Shown here piece after piece: positions 16,651 through 25,059 of a stretch of DNA of 64,000 bases. The position numbers and the translations under genes are program-made. The DNA is taken from contig JANMXI010000263.1 in the NCBI GenBank assembly GCA_031394735.1, forward strand, positions 24,377 to 88,376. The letters are read 5' to 3'. This DNA is from TMP-86 sp031394735 (GTDB lineage Bacteria > Pseudomonadota > Gammaproteobacteria > Steroidobacterales > Steroidobacteraceae). How positions within the stretch are numbered: the first letter of the stretch is position 1; every line of letters starts with the position of its first letter. Below the pieces are notes generated by a model, which searched no databases, was not told where the DNA came from, and worked only from the letters and a program-made list of their open reading frames with translations.

Positions 16651-17568
16651 GTGAGTACAACGGAACAGAGAATCGAGATCGCACCCCGCGCCAAAGAGCG
16701 GGACGTGCGCCATCAGAAGCGGTGGGGCTTCACGGATGAGCAGCTGGCATCACACCCAACCGTCTATCGCGACGATCTGCTCGCAGGTTATACGTTTCTG
16801 GTGTCCGGCGGCGGCAGCGGCATGGGCCGCGGCATGGCGTATTTGTTCGCGCGGCTCGGCGCCGATGTGATGATCTGCGGCCGACGCCAGGAAATGCTCG
16901 AGGCAACGGCCGAGGGAATCAAGAAGCATCTGGGCAAGACCATCGCAGTGCGCGCCATGACCATCCGCGATCCGCAGATGGTGGAGGCCCTGGTGAATGA
17001 AACCTGGGAACGCTTCGGCCGTCTCGACGTGCTGGTCAATAACGGCGGCGGCCAATTCCCGCAGGCGGCTGTCGACTTCTCGCAGAAGGGCTGGCTCGCC
17101 GTCATCGACACCAATCTGAACGGTAGCTGGTACATGATGCAGGCGGCGGCACGCCAATGGCAGAAGCGCAACACCGGCGGCAGCATCGTCAGCATCGTCG
17201 CCAACGTGACGCGCGGCATGCCGCAGGTCGCGCACACCTGCGCCGCTCGCGCCGGCGTCATCGCGTTGAGCAAAACGCTCTCCACTGAATGGGCGCCGCT
17301 CAAAATCCGCGTCAACTGCGTCTCGCCCGGCTCGATCGCCACCGACGGCTTGAACGAGTATCCGCCGGGTGCTGCCGAGGAGTTCCGCTTCTCCAATCCG
17401 ATGAAGGCATTGGGAGACGTGTACGACATCGCGCAGGCCGTGGTGTATTTATCGGCGGACACAGGCAAATTCATCACCGGCGACATACTCACGGTGGACG
17501 GCGGCAACAACCAATGGGGTGATGTCTGGCCCGGATTGAAGCCTGACTACTTCAAACTCGACCGTTAA
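16651..17568 (+). CDS. SDR related to 2,4-dienoyl-CoA / enoyl-CoA reductases
   Basis: A 305-residue SDR with a GTG start at 16651, supported by AAAGGA ahead of it. A 45-residue N-terminal extension precedes the cofactor motif SGGGSGMG (52-59); NNGGG at 130-134 replaces NNAG. At the active site the YxxxK motif is replaced by HTCAARAGV (R200 where Lys is expected, no Tyr), as in the 2,4-dienoyl-CoA and trans-2-enoyl-CoA reductase branch, which lack the usual YxxxK. Its place after a thiolase suggests reduction of an unsaturated CoA ester. The exact reaction is inferred. Confidence 0.83.
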   Translation: MSTTEQRIEIAPRAKERDVRHQKRWGFTDEQLASHPTVYRDDLLAGYTFLVSGGGSGMGRGMAYLFARLGADVMICGRRQEMLEATAEGIKKHLGKTIAVRAMTIRDPQMVEALVNETWERFGRLDVLVNNGGGQFPQAAVDFSQKGWLAVIDTNLNGSWYMMQAAARQWQKRNTGGSIVSIVANVTRGMPQVAHTCAARAGVIALSKTLSTEWAPLKIRVNCVSPGSIATDGLNEYPPGAAEEFRFSNPMKALGDVYDIAQAVVYLSADTGKFITGDILTVDGGNNQWGDVWPGLKPDYFKLDR

Positions 17569-17585
17569 CGCTCAAGGGGATTCAC

Positions 17586-18161
17586 ATGGCTGACACGCTG
17601 CTTTCGCGCATTCCACGCAACCGGCTCCCTGAACAGTTTCACCTGGCCTGGGACACGATGAACCAACTCACCGAAGAACCGACCTTCGTCGAGGTGTTCG
17701 CCAACAACCCCGAGATGCTCGACTTCGTGATGAACAAATTCTACGGACCGGTGTTCTTCGGCGGCAAGGTCGATAACCGCTACAAGCAATTGGCCCGCTT
17801 GAAGCTGTCGCTGGAACACGGCTGCCGCACCTGCAACAAGCAGAATGTGCCCGGCGCGCTGGCTGCAGGGCTGAGCCAGGCGCAGATCGACGCCATGGAC
17901 AGCTTCGAGACCGGCCCGTTCACGGAAGCCGAAAAAGCGGTGCTCGCGTACGCCTCCGAAGTGGCGCTGACAAACGTCGAAGGCCGCTTGACGCCGGCGC
18001 TCTACAAGCGACTGCGCGCGCATTTTGCGGACGCGGACATTCTGGAATTGGGCACCGCCATGGCAGTGATCTCCGGCATGGCCAAATTGTCGTTCGTGCT
18101 CAACCTGGTGGAGAAAGAGAACTACTGTCCGTTTGCGGGCAGCACGGCGGATGCGGCGTAG
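17586..18161 (+). CDS. Carboxymuconolactone decarboxylase/AhpD-fold protein
   Basis: A 191-residue protein with the all-helical CMD/AhpD fold. The core EHGCRTCNKQN carries C80 and C83 (C-x2-C) as in AhpD-type thiol peroxidase helpers, but the His three residues after the second Cys is replaced by Asn. AGGGG eight bases ahead supports the ATG at 17586. It ends the operon begun at 12789. It may protect against peroxides formed by uncoupled oxygenases or act on a ring intermediate; family members with only two Cys remain mostly uncharacterised. Confidence 0.85.
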   Translation: MADTLLSRIPRNRLPEQFHLAWDTMNQLTEEPTFVEVFANNPEMLDFVMNKFYGPVFFGGKVDNRYKQLARLKLSLEHGCRTCNKQNVPGALAAGLSQAQIDAMDSFETGPFTEAEKAVLAYASEVALTNVEGRLTPALYKRLRAHFADADILELGTAMAVISGMAKLSFVLNLVEKENYCPFAGSTADAA

Positions 18162-18240
18162 GGAGCGGCTGGCTGGCGGCGACACGCGCCGCTGCCGGAT
18201 TCATGCTTGACGCGAGCGCGCCCGCGGGGACGTACGAGAA

Positions 18241-18471
18241 TCAAGGCTCATCACGCTGCACGCGGACCACCGTCGTGGGCGACAACGAGCCGCGATACTT
18301 CTCACGTTGACGCAAATGCTCACGCATCTCCGCAGCGGTCGGCCGCTCGGCAATCTTGCGGAATTCGCGAATCAGGTAATTCGACAGAGACAGGCCCGAC
18401 AGAGCTGCCCGTCTCTTAAGATGTTTATGCAGTGCGTCTGGAACATGACGAACTTGGATCGTCTTGGGCAT
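18241..18471 (-). CDS. FitA/VapB-like antitoxin without an adjacent toxin
   Basis: A 76-residue protein with an N-terminal ribbon-helix-helix: KTIQVRHVPDALHKHLKRRAALSGLSLSNYLIREF, followed by a charged tail that in FitA/VapB proteins wraps the PIN-domain toxin. The toxin gene should follow on the minus strand, but the 79 bases between this stop and the end of the CMD gene have no PIN frame. It is therefore an orphan antitoxin, probably left after loss of its toxin or recruited as a DNA-binding regulator. Confidence 0.85.
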   Translation of the reverse strand: MPKTIQVRHVPDALHKHLKRRAALSGLSLSNYLIREFRKIAERPTAAEMREHLRQREKYRGSLSPTTVVRVQRDEP

Positions 18472-18538
18472 ATTGCCTCTTAACGCGATTGTTTGAGTTT
18501 ATTGAGGTAACAGCCACTCAAGGACGCAGAGGCGCAGT

Positions 18539-19276
18539 TCAACCAACCTCCCGCGCCGCCTGCTCCAACCACTCAGCCTGCGCCTTGCGGTAGTGCCGCG
18601 GCGCCAATTGAGCGCTGTCCAGCAACTCCTTCAGCACGCGGCGCGCGTCCTCCGCGCGCCCCTGCCGCTTCAGCAGCAAGCCGTAGCGCAGCCGCGCCTC
18701 GGCGCCGGGAAAGCTTCCCTCCAGCACTGCGTACTCGGAGGCCGCCTTGTCGAGATTGCCTTCTGCTTCCAATGCCCGCGCGTACAGGAGATGACCTTCG
18801 GCGGATTTGAAATCCGGATTGTGCTGGATGAGCCGGTCGAGCGTTTCACGCGCCGCGGTGAACTCCTGTTGTGCGAACTTCGCGCGTGCCAGGCCAAGCA
18901 GCAGCGTCGGGTCATGCTCGAAGATCCCCGTCAGACCACCCTGGTACGCCTCGATCGCTTGATCGTATTGCTCACGTTCGAACAACTGTTCGCCCAGCCG
19001 CTTGCGCGAGTCCACGTCGCCGGAGATGGCGACCTGCGCACTGACCTTGCGCAGATCCCGATCCGGATCGATCGCGCGCTGCATGCCTTTTTTCGCCCTG
19101 CGTGCAGTTTCGCCTCCGAACACGGCCGGCAGCAATTCCACCGCAATATAGGCCGCGGCCCCTGCTATCGGGATCAGCGCAATCGCCCAAATCCACAGCG
19201 AGTTTCGTCCCGTCTTGATGACATGGACGATCAAACCGGCCTGGACGGCCAGCGTCAGAATCGTAAACAGCGGCAC
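18539..19276 (-). CDS. Membrane-anchored TPR protein with PLDc_N-like segment
   Basis: A 245-residue protein. I use a GTG start at 19276 because GGGAG stands six bases ahead; an ATG at 19375 would overlap the SnoaL gene by 46 bases. Residues 1-55 contain two hydrophobic helices (VPLFTILTLAVQAGLIVHVI and LWIWAIALIPIAGAAAYIAV) as in phospholipase D-nuclease N-terminal segments. The rest consists of four to five TPR units (for example QYDQAIEAY and EFTAARETLDRLIQHNPDF). It is a scaffold or adaptor in the inner membrane with no known partner. It follows the SnoaL gene and may be transcribed with it. Confidence 0.8.
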   Translation of the reverse strand: MPLFTILTLAVQAGLIVHVIKTGRNSLWIWAIALIPIAGAAAYIAVELLPAVFGGETARRAKKGMQRAIDPDRDLRKVSAQVAISGDVDSRKRLGEQLFEREQYDQAIEAYQGGLTGIFEHDPTLLLGLARAKFAQQEFTAARETLDRLIQHNPDFKSAEGHLLYARALEAEGNLDKAASEYAVLEGSFPGAEARLRYGLLLKRQGRAEDARRVLKELLDSAQLAPRHYRKAQAEWLEQAAREVG

Positions 19277-19329
19277 TCGCAACTCCCAATCAACGACAGT
19301 GGAACACCCGTGATTGTAGAGCAGGCGGC

Positions 19330-19887
19330 TCAAACCCCGTAATAATGCTTCCAGCTGGGCAGCTTTTCCGGCCAATCCGCCGGCATGGGCGTCTCATAGG
19401 CGCGGTTGCGCGTGGCCAATCCCGCGCCCAGCGCATCCAGGTACTGCGCCGCCGGCACATAATAGAAAAACTGCAGCACCCGCTCGCTGAATTTCCACTG
19501 CCCCTGCTCACGCCGATAGGCATCCTCATAGCGGATGGCCGTGATCATGGCTTGACCCTTGCGATTCATCTCCGCGTGCGACAACACGAGGCCGGTCGCG
19601 CGATCCGGATCCTGGTCATCGAATCGGATAATCTTGTCATGCGAGAAGTGATTGCTGGGACCGAGCACTTTGAAACGGCCGCGAAATTGTTCGACGACGG
19701 TGGCTCGGCCAGTGGCGTTCATGACGCCGTCGAGGGAGCGCACCACGACGTCGTCGGTGAACAGAGCATCCATGTTGGCCATGTCGCGGTCGTCCATCAC
19801 CAGCCCGTAGCGGGCGATGAGTTCGCAGATCGAATCCCGATCTTCGAGGCGACGAATGCGACGTTCCATATCGATCAGTGTGCTCAT
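19330..19887 (-). CDS. SnoaL-like (NTF2 fold) protein
   Basis: A 185-residue cone-shaped NTF2/SnoaL-fold protein. The N-terminal helix and the motif IARYGLVMDDRDMANMDALFTDD are typical of SnoaL_4 proteins, a group holding dehydratases, isomerases and the small subunits of ring dioxygenases. It follows the EthD gene by 15 bases. A decayed copy of its conserved core is found at 23597-23660. In this context a role as dehydratase/isomerase on a ring intermediate is possible; the sequence does not settle it. Confidence 0.87.
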   Translation of the reverse strand: MSTLIDMERRIRRLEDRDSICELIARYGLVMDDRDMANMDALFTDDVVVRSLDGVMNATGRATVVEQFRGRFKVLGPSNHFSHDKIIRFDDQDPDRATGLVLSHAEMNRKGQAMITAIRYEDAYRREQGQWKFSERVLQFFYYVPAAQYLDALGAGLATRNRAYETPMPADWPEKLPSWKHYYGV

Positions 19888-19902
19888 GGGTTTTTCCGTT
19901 GA

Positions 19903-20634
19903 TCAGATGAATCGTTCTTCCTGCGCCAGGAAGCCGCAGGTCTGCGACGGGTCCAGCAATGAACGCTGCGCCGTTGACAACAGATCTTGAGTGGCGGACG
20001 CCTTCCATCCCTTCTCGAACGAACCTATTTGCCCAAAGCGCATTTCGATCAATGCGTCGAACCGCGGCGCATCCTTACCCGCGTAATAGACCGAGTCGGG
20101 CAGACTCAAGCGTGACTCACAGCCATGACCGGCGGCCGCTTGCAACGCGGCCGACAATTCGCGCGCACCGCGTTGAAATTGCTCCGCGGGGTACTGCGGC
20201 GATCGCCGCAACAGCAACAGTGCGTTAACGACATGCGAGCCGGGCGGTGCAGAATTCTGCGCGTGTTCGCCGTCAGGATTCATGACCAACCACACCACGT
20301 CCTGCTGGTCGTACAACAGCAGCGCATCCTCGTGCAGCGGCTTATAGCGCGGATCGGCCGCCATCGCCTCCAGATCTGCGATGCTCGCCAATTGGATCAC
20401 CGGAACGCCCAGGTATTGAGTCGACGGCAGCCCCGGCAGCGTAGGACGCGCGCCGATGCCGTGGTTCTGAACGTAGCCCAGAAGCTGCGGCATGCGCAGC
20501 GTCAGCGTGCCGTGCGGGTGACGCCAATGCGCGTGAAACTGCTCGTCGGTCAGGTGCGGCAGTTTCTTGATGAGGACGAAGACCTTGATCAATGCGGAAG
20601 CCCTCGGGTGGATCAGTCTGCTTCGCTGACTCAC
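19903..20634 (-). CDS. EthD-domain protein
   Basis: A 243-residue protein with two ferredoxin-like EthD/ABM-type halves. The first half has KVFVLIKKLPHLTDEQFHAHWRHPHG, the EthD hallmark with HWR and HPHG; the second half is a divergent repeat (LLLLRRSPQYPAEQFQRGARE). EthD proteins are needed for P450-based ether degradation in Rhodococcus and occur in many aromatic catabolic clusters. The first ATG is at 20634; a TTG at about 20593, starting at the conserved IKVFVLIKK, is an alternative. It lies 80 bases after TonB receptor 20715-23309, behind a terminator. Confidence 0.82.
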   Translation of the reverse strand: MSQRSRLIHPRASALIKVFVLIKKLPHLTDEQFHAHWRHPHGTLTLRMPQLLGYVQNHGIGARPTLPGLPSTQYLGVPVIQLASIADLEAMAADPRYKPLHEDALLLYDQQDVVWLVMNPDGEHAQNSAPPGSHVVNALLLLRRSPQYPAEQFQRGARELSAALQAAAGHGCESRLSLPDSVYYAGKDAPRFDALIEMRFGQIGSFEKGWKASATQDLLSTAQRSLLDPSQTCGFLAQEERFI

Positions 20635-20646
20635 AAGTCTACGCTC

Positions 20647-20676
20647 AAAAAAAAGGGTCCGGCATCAACCGGACCC
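20647..20676 (-). terminator. Rho-independent terminator after TonB receptor
   Basis: On the minus strand GGGTCCGG-TTGATG-CCGGACCC, a perfect 8-bp stem, is followed by eight T residues. It lies 39 bases after the receptor stop and before the EthD gene, so EthD/SnoaL expression depends on read-through or a separate promoter. Confidence 0.92.
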
Positions 20677-20714
20677 GATTGTCTATCAAGTCATCTTTTC
20701 AAAGGTCAGGGAAA

Positions 20715-23309
20715 TTATTTCCCCGTCGCACTTCCGAACTTCACGCCGACCTGCAACCCGTAGTTGCGCGGCTCGCCAAATTGCGAATGAGTCCACAATT
20801 GAGCGACCGACTGACTGGCAACGCGGTAGCGCTTGTCACCCAGGTTCTTGCCATACAGGCGGGCGTAGTAGCGACCGTCCGCAGAGATGTAGCCAAAGAC
20901 CGCATTGACCAGTGTCTTCGAATCAAGGTAAGCATCGTAGGCCCGGCCGGCTGCGGAGGTGTAGAACAAGTTCTTGTCCTCGTAGTACACCTCGCCAGAC
21001 AACTCCAGTTTGCCGGCGGAGGCCAGTGACCAGTCATAGGAACCGCTGACGCTGAGGCTCTTCTTCGGCGAACGAGGCACCGGCTGACCTGACAGGTCAA
21101 GGTTCACGATCGGCAGAATCTGCGCGCCGCTCGCGGTCACGATGCCCGGCTGGTTGATCAGGAACTGATCATACTTCGCGTCCAGCCAGGAACCCGCCAT
21201 TCGAGCACGGAAGTTATCCGTGATCAGCGCCTGCACCTCGAGTTCGACGCCCTTGGATTTGACCTTCGCCGCGTTGTAGAACACCGTTTCCTGGAACTGC
21301 GCGCCGGCGGCGTTGACCGCATTCACGTTGATCGCGCGCTGCGCATCGGAATACTTCGTGTAAAAGAACGTCGGATTGATGCGCAAGCGGTTGTCCAGCC
21401 ACTGCGTCTTGAAGCCCAACTCATAGTTGGTCGCAAACTCCGGATTTACAGGACGTGTGAGTTCCGGCACCAGAATGCCGCTGGTGCCCGTCTGGTCGTT
21501 GTAACCGCCCGCCTTGTAGCCGCGGGAGATCGTGACGTACGAAAACGCTTCCGGCGTGATCTTGTAGGAACCGGTTACGCGCCAGCTCGGCTCGGACCAC
21601 TTCGTCTTCAAGTTGCTGAAATCCAGCACATTGCCGTTCGCGCAGGTGAACCGACTCTGGTAATTCACCAGCGACACAGTACAGGCCACCGGATCGAATC
21701 CGACGCCCGGATAACGCGCAAAGTCAGCGGCCTGAATGACGCTGGAGAAGTTCGCCACGGTCAACGTGCCGGTCGGATCGAGCGCGTCGTAACCCGTCTG
21801 CGGACGACCTTCCCAGGTTTTCTCATCTTGCGTGTGCCGATACCCCGCGCCGAGTTGGAAGCGATCGGTTACGTCCCAGGTAACGTCGACAAATCCCGCT
21901 GTGGATTTCGACGAAGATCGATTGCAGCCAATTTGCGGAACGTTGTTCAAAAGCTGCGCTGGCAATCCGACAGCAGCAAAATCCCTAACCAAGTCTACGA
22001 AACCCAGCAATTGAACGACACAAAAGCTCGCGTCATTACGCTGATAGAAACCGCCGACCACAAAATTCACCGGACCATCTAGTGCGGACGCGAGGCGGAA
22101 TTCCTGTTGGAAGGTGTTGCGATTGGTGTCGCGCGAAGCGTCAAACAGGGACAGGGACTGACCGGTCAGCGTATTCACAGGCGCAGTGCCCGTGTAGGTG
22201 TTGGGCAGATGTTCCGTCTGCTTGCGAAAGCCAGTCACCGAATGCAACGTGTAATGGCTGTTGATCTTCCAATCGATGTTGGCGTACCCGCCGTCGACGT
22301 CGATCTTCTGCCCTTTGCTCATTTCGATCAACGCGTCATCGCGCTGCGTCGATCCCACGTGATCGAGCGGATCACCGACAGGCCGCGTGAAGCCCAACGT
22401 GTTCCACAAATAAGGCGCACCGGGAGGTGTGTCGTTGTAGGAGGGAACCGCATCAGAGCGATCGCGCAATACTTCGTATTGGAACAGTGCGGTGACATCG
22501 TCGGTCACGTTCCATTGCAATTTGACGCGTCCGGTCGAAACGTCTTGACCGCCGGCTCGCGCTCCAGTGCCGACGCCAGAGGTTCCGGTGATGCCGGGAA
22601 TCGGTGCAGCCGTGAAGCTTACGATGGGTCCCCAGGTTGCGCCGAGACGGTAGTAACCGTCTGTTTTGATGTACGAACCGATGACTCGCAACGCGAGTTT
22701 GTTGTCGATGATCGGCAGATCCAATGCGCCTTGCACCTGCTTCTCGCCGAACTTGGCCACGCCGACGCGCAATTCTCCGCCGGCCACTTCCATGTTTGGA
22801 CGCTTGGTACGAATGTTGACGGCGCCGCCGGTCGTATTCTTGCCAAACAGCGTTCCTTGCGGTCCACGCAACACTTCGGCCGTTGCTATGTCGAACGCAT
22901 CCAGCAACTGGGTTTGCACGCTCGGCATCACAAAGTCGTCGACTTGCACGCCCACGGGCGAGTCTTGGTAGACGATGATGTCGGTAACACCGACGCCGCG
23001 CATTGCGAACGATGCGGCGTTGAACGCAGTGATTCGCGATGCGGAGAACCCAGGAACGGACGACGCCAGACCGGAGATGTCCTTGGCGACCATGCGTTCG
23101 ATGTCCGAGGAAGTCACTGCGGTAACCGAAATGGGTGTGGTCTGCAGGTTGGTGTCTGCGCGGCGCGTTGCCGTCACAATCACGTCTTCAAGCTGTGCGG
23201 CGCTCGTCGGCGAGGCCTCTTGTGCCGTCGCGATGCCGCCGACGGACGCTGCAAGTCCAACCAAAATCGCCAAAGGTCTGCCGCACCGAAGGATTTTAAT
23301 CCGGCCCAT
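20715..23309 (-). CDS. TonB-dependent receptor (large, catabolic type 1)
   Basis: An 864-residue outer-membrane receptor. I place the start at the ATG at 23309 after GGGGGA; it gives a signal peptide ending in GIATAQ. A TonB box-like DVIVTATRR, a plug with RGPQGTLFGKNTTGGA and a C-terminal barrel ending VGVKFGSATGK follow. This is the FGKNTTGGA receptor class abundant in sphingomonads and Steroidobacter relatives for hydrophobic or complex organic substrates rather than siderophores. Transcription starts at a promoter whose layout is nearly identical to that of the receptor at 38108 (see 23414-23453). It probably imports the regulon's substrate. Confidence 0.94.
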   Translation of the reverse strand: MGRIKILRCGRPLAILVGLAASVGGIATAQEASPTSAAQLEDVIVTATRRADTNLQTTPISVTAVTSSDIERMVAKDISGLASSVPGFSASRITAFNAASFAMRGVGVTDIIVYQDSPVGVQVDDFVMPSVQTQLLDAFDIATAEVLRGPQGTLFGKNTTGGAVNIRTKRPNMEVAGGELRVGVAKFGEKQVQGALDLPIIDNKLALRVIGSYIKTDGYYRLGATWGPIVSFTAAPIPGITGTSGVGTGARAGGQDVSTGRVKLQWNVTDDVTALFQYEVLRDRSDAVPSYNDTPPGAPYLWNTLGFTRPVGDPLDHVGSTQRDDALIEMSKGQKIDVDGGYANIDWKINSHYTLHSVTGFRKQTEHLPNTYTGTAPVNTLTGQSLSLFDASRDTNRNTFQQEFRLASALDGPVNFVVGGFYQRNDASFCVVQLLGFVDLVRDFAAVGLPAQLLNNVPQIGCNRSSSKSTAGFVDVTWDVTDRFQLGAGYRHTQDEKTWEGRPQTGYDALDPTGTLTVANFSSVIQAADFARYPGVGFDPVACTVSLVNYQSRFTCANGNVLDFSNLKTKWSEPSWRVTGSYKITPEAFSYVTISRGYKAGGYNDQTGTSGILVPELTRPVNPEFATNYELGFKTQWLDNRLRINPTFFYTKYSDAQRAINVNAVNAAGAQFQETVFYNAAKVKSKGVELEVQALITDNFRARMAGSWLDAKYDQFLINQPGIVTASGAQILPIVNLDLSGQPVPRSPKKSLSVSGSYDWSLASAGKLELSGEVYYEDKNLFYTSAAGRAYDAYLDSKTLVNAVFGYISADGRYYARLYGKNLGDKRYRVASQSVAQLWTHSQFGEPRNYGLQVGVKFGSATGK

Positions 23310-23413
23310 AATTCCCCCAAATTTGATAACCAGCCCCAATGAGAAAACTCTAATAACCATCATCTTGCCGGGGGTCCTTGTAGATATCTGCGCCGGCACG
23401 CGGGATGTTGCGC

Positions 23414-23453
23414 AGCTTACCTCCCGCCGTAAAAAAAGCAAACAGGACTGTTT
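23414..23453 (-). promoter_or_regulatory. Operator copy 3 and -10 box of TonB receptor
   Basis: On the minus strand AAACAGTCCTGTTTGCTT (23436-23453) has a good left arm and a degenerate right arm. GGTAAGCT follows, with TAAGCT at 23414-23419 as the -10 box, 16 bp from the operator edge. The receptor at 38108 has the same blocks at the same spacing. TTGCTT, the end of the operator, would be the -35. Confidence 0.8.
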
Positions 23454-23596
23454 TTTTCTTTTCGCCACTCGAGTAGCGGCTAGCCAAACAACGCACGTTT
23501 TGCATATCAAACCGCCTACCGCAGTGCCGGCCAAGAGCCCGCTACGCAGCGTCTATTAATGTTGCCAAAACGCAACATCGGTGCAATTTCACGCGG

Positions 23597-23660
23597 ATCC
23601 TGGTTAGCCACGTCGCGATCGTCGATCACTTGGCCGTAACGGGCGCCGCGCGCCGATATT
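23597..23660 (-). pseudogene. Fragment of a SnoaL-like gene
   Basis: On the minus strand a short frame reads ARYGQVIDDRDVANQD (23597-23644), nearly the same as ARYGLVMDDRDMANMD of the SnoaL protein at 19330-19887. Similarity fades within a few codons on each side and no start or complete fold is present. It lies between the operators at 23436 and 23720 in otherwise gene-free DNA (23310-23811). It looks like the remnant of a duplicated or displaced SnoaL gene. Confidence 0.6.
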
Positions 23661-23719
23661 CCAGACAGGCCATGACGCCAGCGCTCTGCACCGGGTACCC
23701 GGATCAAAGCCCCATCAAC

Positions 23720-23756
23720 AGTCAGAGTTGACTGTTTTTTATCTATTCCGTACAGT
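23720..23756 (+). promoter_or_regulatory. Operator copy 4 overlapping a sigma70-like promoter
   Basis: AGTCAGAGTTGACTGTTT (23720-23737) keeps the right arm and a CAG of the left arm; a second ACAGTC half-site starts at 23718. TTGACT at 23728-23733, 17 bp of spacer, then TACAGT at 23751-23756 make a fair sigma70 promoter whose -35 lies inside the operator. It drives the E2-SDR-PQQ-P450 operon. Confidence 0.75.
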
Positions 23757-23811
23757 GACTTGCCCTCATCTAGAGACCCAAAAGACAAGAATTAAATATG
23801 AAGAAATTGCC

Positions 23812-25059
23812 ATGAGCGGATCGATCTTTGCGATAACCATGCCCAAATGGGGCATCGAAATGCAGCAGGGCACGATTGCTCAATGGCATGCGAATCAGGG
23901 GCAAGTCCTGAAGCGCGGCGATCCCATGTTCGACGTCGAAACCGACAAGATCGTCAATTCTATCGAGGCCCCGATTGCGGGCACTCTGCGCCGCATTGTA
24001 GCGGCCAAGGGCGCCACCGAAATCGTCGGTGCATTGATCGCCCTGCTCGCCGACGCGAGTGTCGCCGACGCTGACATCGATGCTTTCGTCGCCAACTTCA
24101 ATTCTTCGACACCTGCAGAGGCTTCAGCAGCGGCAGCGTCTGTCGCAAGCACCGCTGAGCCAACGGTGGAAGGCGAGGCCAAGGTGAGTCCGATCGCGCG
24201 CCGCGTGGCGCAGCGGTTAGGTGTCGATCTGGCGCAGGTCAAAGGCACCGGACGCAACGGGCGCGTATCCCAGGAAGACGTCGAGGCCTTCGCGGCCGCG
24301 CGACAGGCCGGCGGCACTACTCCGACCGGTTCCACGCCGGTGGCGCCGGCGACGTCGGTTCCGGATGCGGTTGCGGGGTCGCCCCCCAACGTGCCGGTGA
24401 GTGAGAAGCTGAGCTCCATGCGATCGACCATCGCGCGCCGACTGCTGGAATCAACGCAGGGAATTCCCCACTACCGGCTGTCGAGCGACGTGCAAATGAC
24501 CGCCCTGCTCGCACGCCGCGCCGAACTCAACGCAAGCGACACGCCGGTTTCGATCAATGATCTGCTGGTACGCGCCTGCGCGCTGGCGCTGCGCGACTAT
24601 CCTGCGCTCAACGCGCAATTCGACGGCGCGGAGTTGCTGAAGTTTCCACACGCCGACATTTGCGTCGCGGTGGCAACCGACAACGGACTGATCACCCCCA
24701 TCGTCCGCAACGCCGACACCCTGACGCCGGCCGAGATCGGACGCGCCATGAACGCGCTTGCCGCGAGCGCTCGAGCCGGCCGTCTGACACGCGAGGAAAT
24801 CACCGGCGGCACTTTCACTCTTTCCAACCTCGGCATGTTCGGCGTCGATCGGTTCGATGCCATCATCAATCCACCGCAGGTGGCCATTCTGGCGGTCGGC
24901 GCGATCACCGATCGGCTGACGCTCCGTGATGGTCAAGCCGCCGCCGTCAAGTTCGCAACCCTGACGCTGTCCTGCGATCACAGGGTCGTTGACGGCGCCG
25001 TCGGCGCGCGCTGGCTCGCCCAGTTGCGCGACCACATCGAACGCCCTGGCGCGCTATGA
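23812..25059 (+). CDS. 2-oxoacid dehydrogenase E2 (dihydrolipoyl acyltransferase)
   Basis: A 415-residue E2 subunit. Residues 1-80 are a lipoyl domain with the lipoylated Lys predicted at K46 (DVETDKIVNSIEAP). A peripheral-subunit-binding domain (VSPIARRVAQRLGVDLAQVKGTG, about 125-160) follows, then the catalytic domain with H390 and D394 in SCDHRVVDG. It should transfer an acyl group from E1 to CoA. The E1alpha/E1beta genes are 6 kb away on the other strand (31319-33317) but have the same operator; no E3 (lipoamide dehydrogenase) is in the window. The start at 23812 matches the lipoyl domain start. Acyl specificity (acetoin, pyruvate or branched) is open. Confidence 0.93.
   Translation: MSGSIFAITMPKWGIEMQQGTIAQWHANQGQVLKRGDPMFDVETDKIVNSIEAPIAGTLRRIVAAKGATEIVGALIALLADASVADADIDAFVANFNSSTPAEASAAAASVASTAEPTVEGEAKVSPIARRVAQRLGVDLAQVKGTGRNGRVSQEDVEAFAAARQAGGTTPTGSTPVAPATSVPDAVAGSPPNVPVSEKLSSMRSTIARRLLESTQGIPHYRLSSDVQMTALLARRAELNASDTPVSINDLLVRACALALRDYPALNAQFDGAELLKFPHADICVAVATDNGLITPIVRNADTLTPAEIGRAMNALAASARAGRLTREEITGGTFTLSNLGMFGVDRFDAIINPPQVAILAVGAITDRLTLRDGQAAAVKFATLTLSCDHRVVDGAVGARWLAQLRDHIERPGAL

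Noticed and set aside
18204..18260. A plus-strand MLDASA start, like that of PIN toxins
   Set aside because: It is on the wrong strand for a toxin paired with the antitoxin at 18241, and what follows is the antisense of the antitoxin itself.
22107..23342. A 411-codon plus-strand frame opposite the TonB receptor start
   Set aside because: It is antisense to the receptor's plug domain and runs through its promoter side; no motif.
23516..23788. A 90-codon minus-strand frame containing the SnoaL-like fragment
   Set aside because: Only the 16-residue core is similar to a known fold; the frame crosses the promoter and operator of the E2 operon, so it is a pseudogene fragment rather than a gene.
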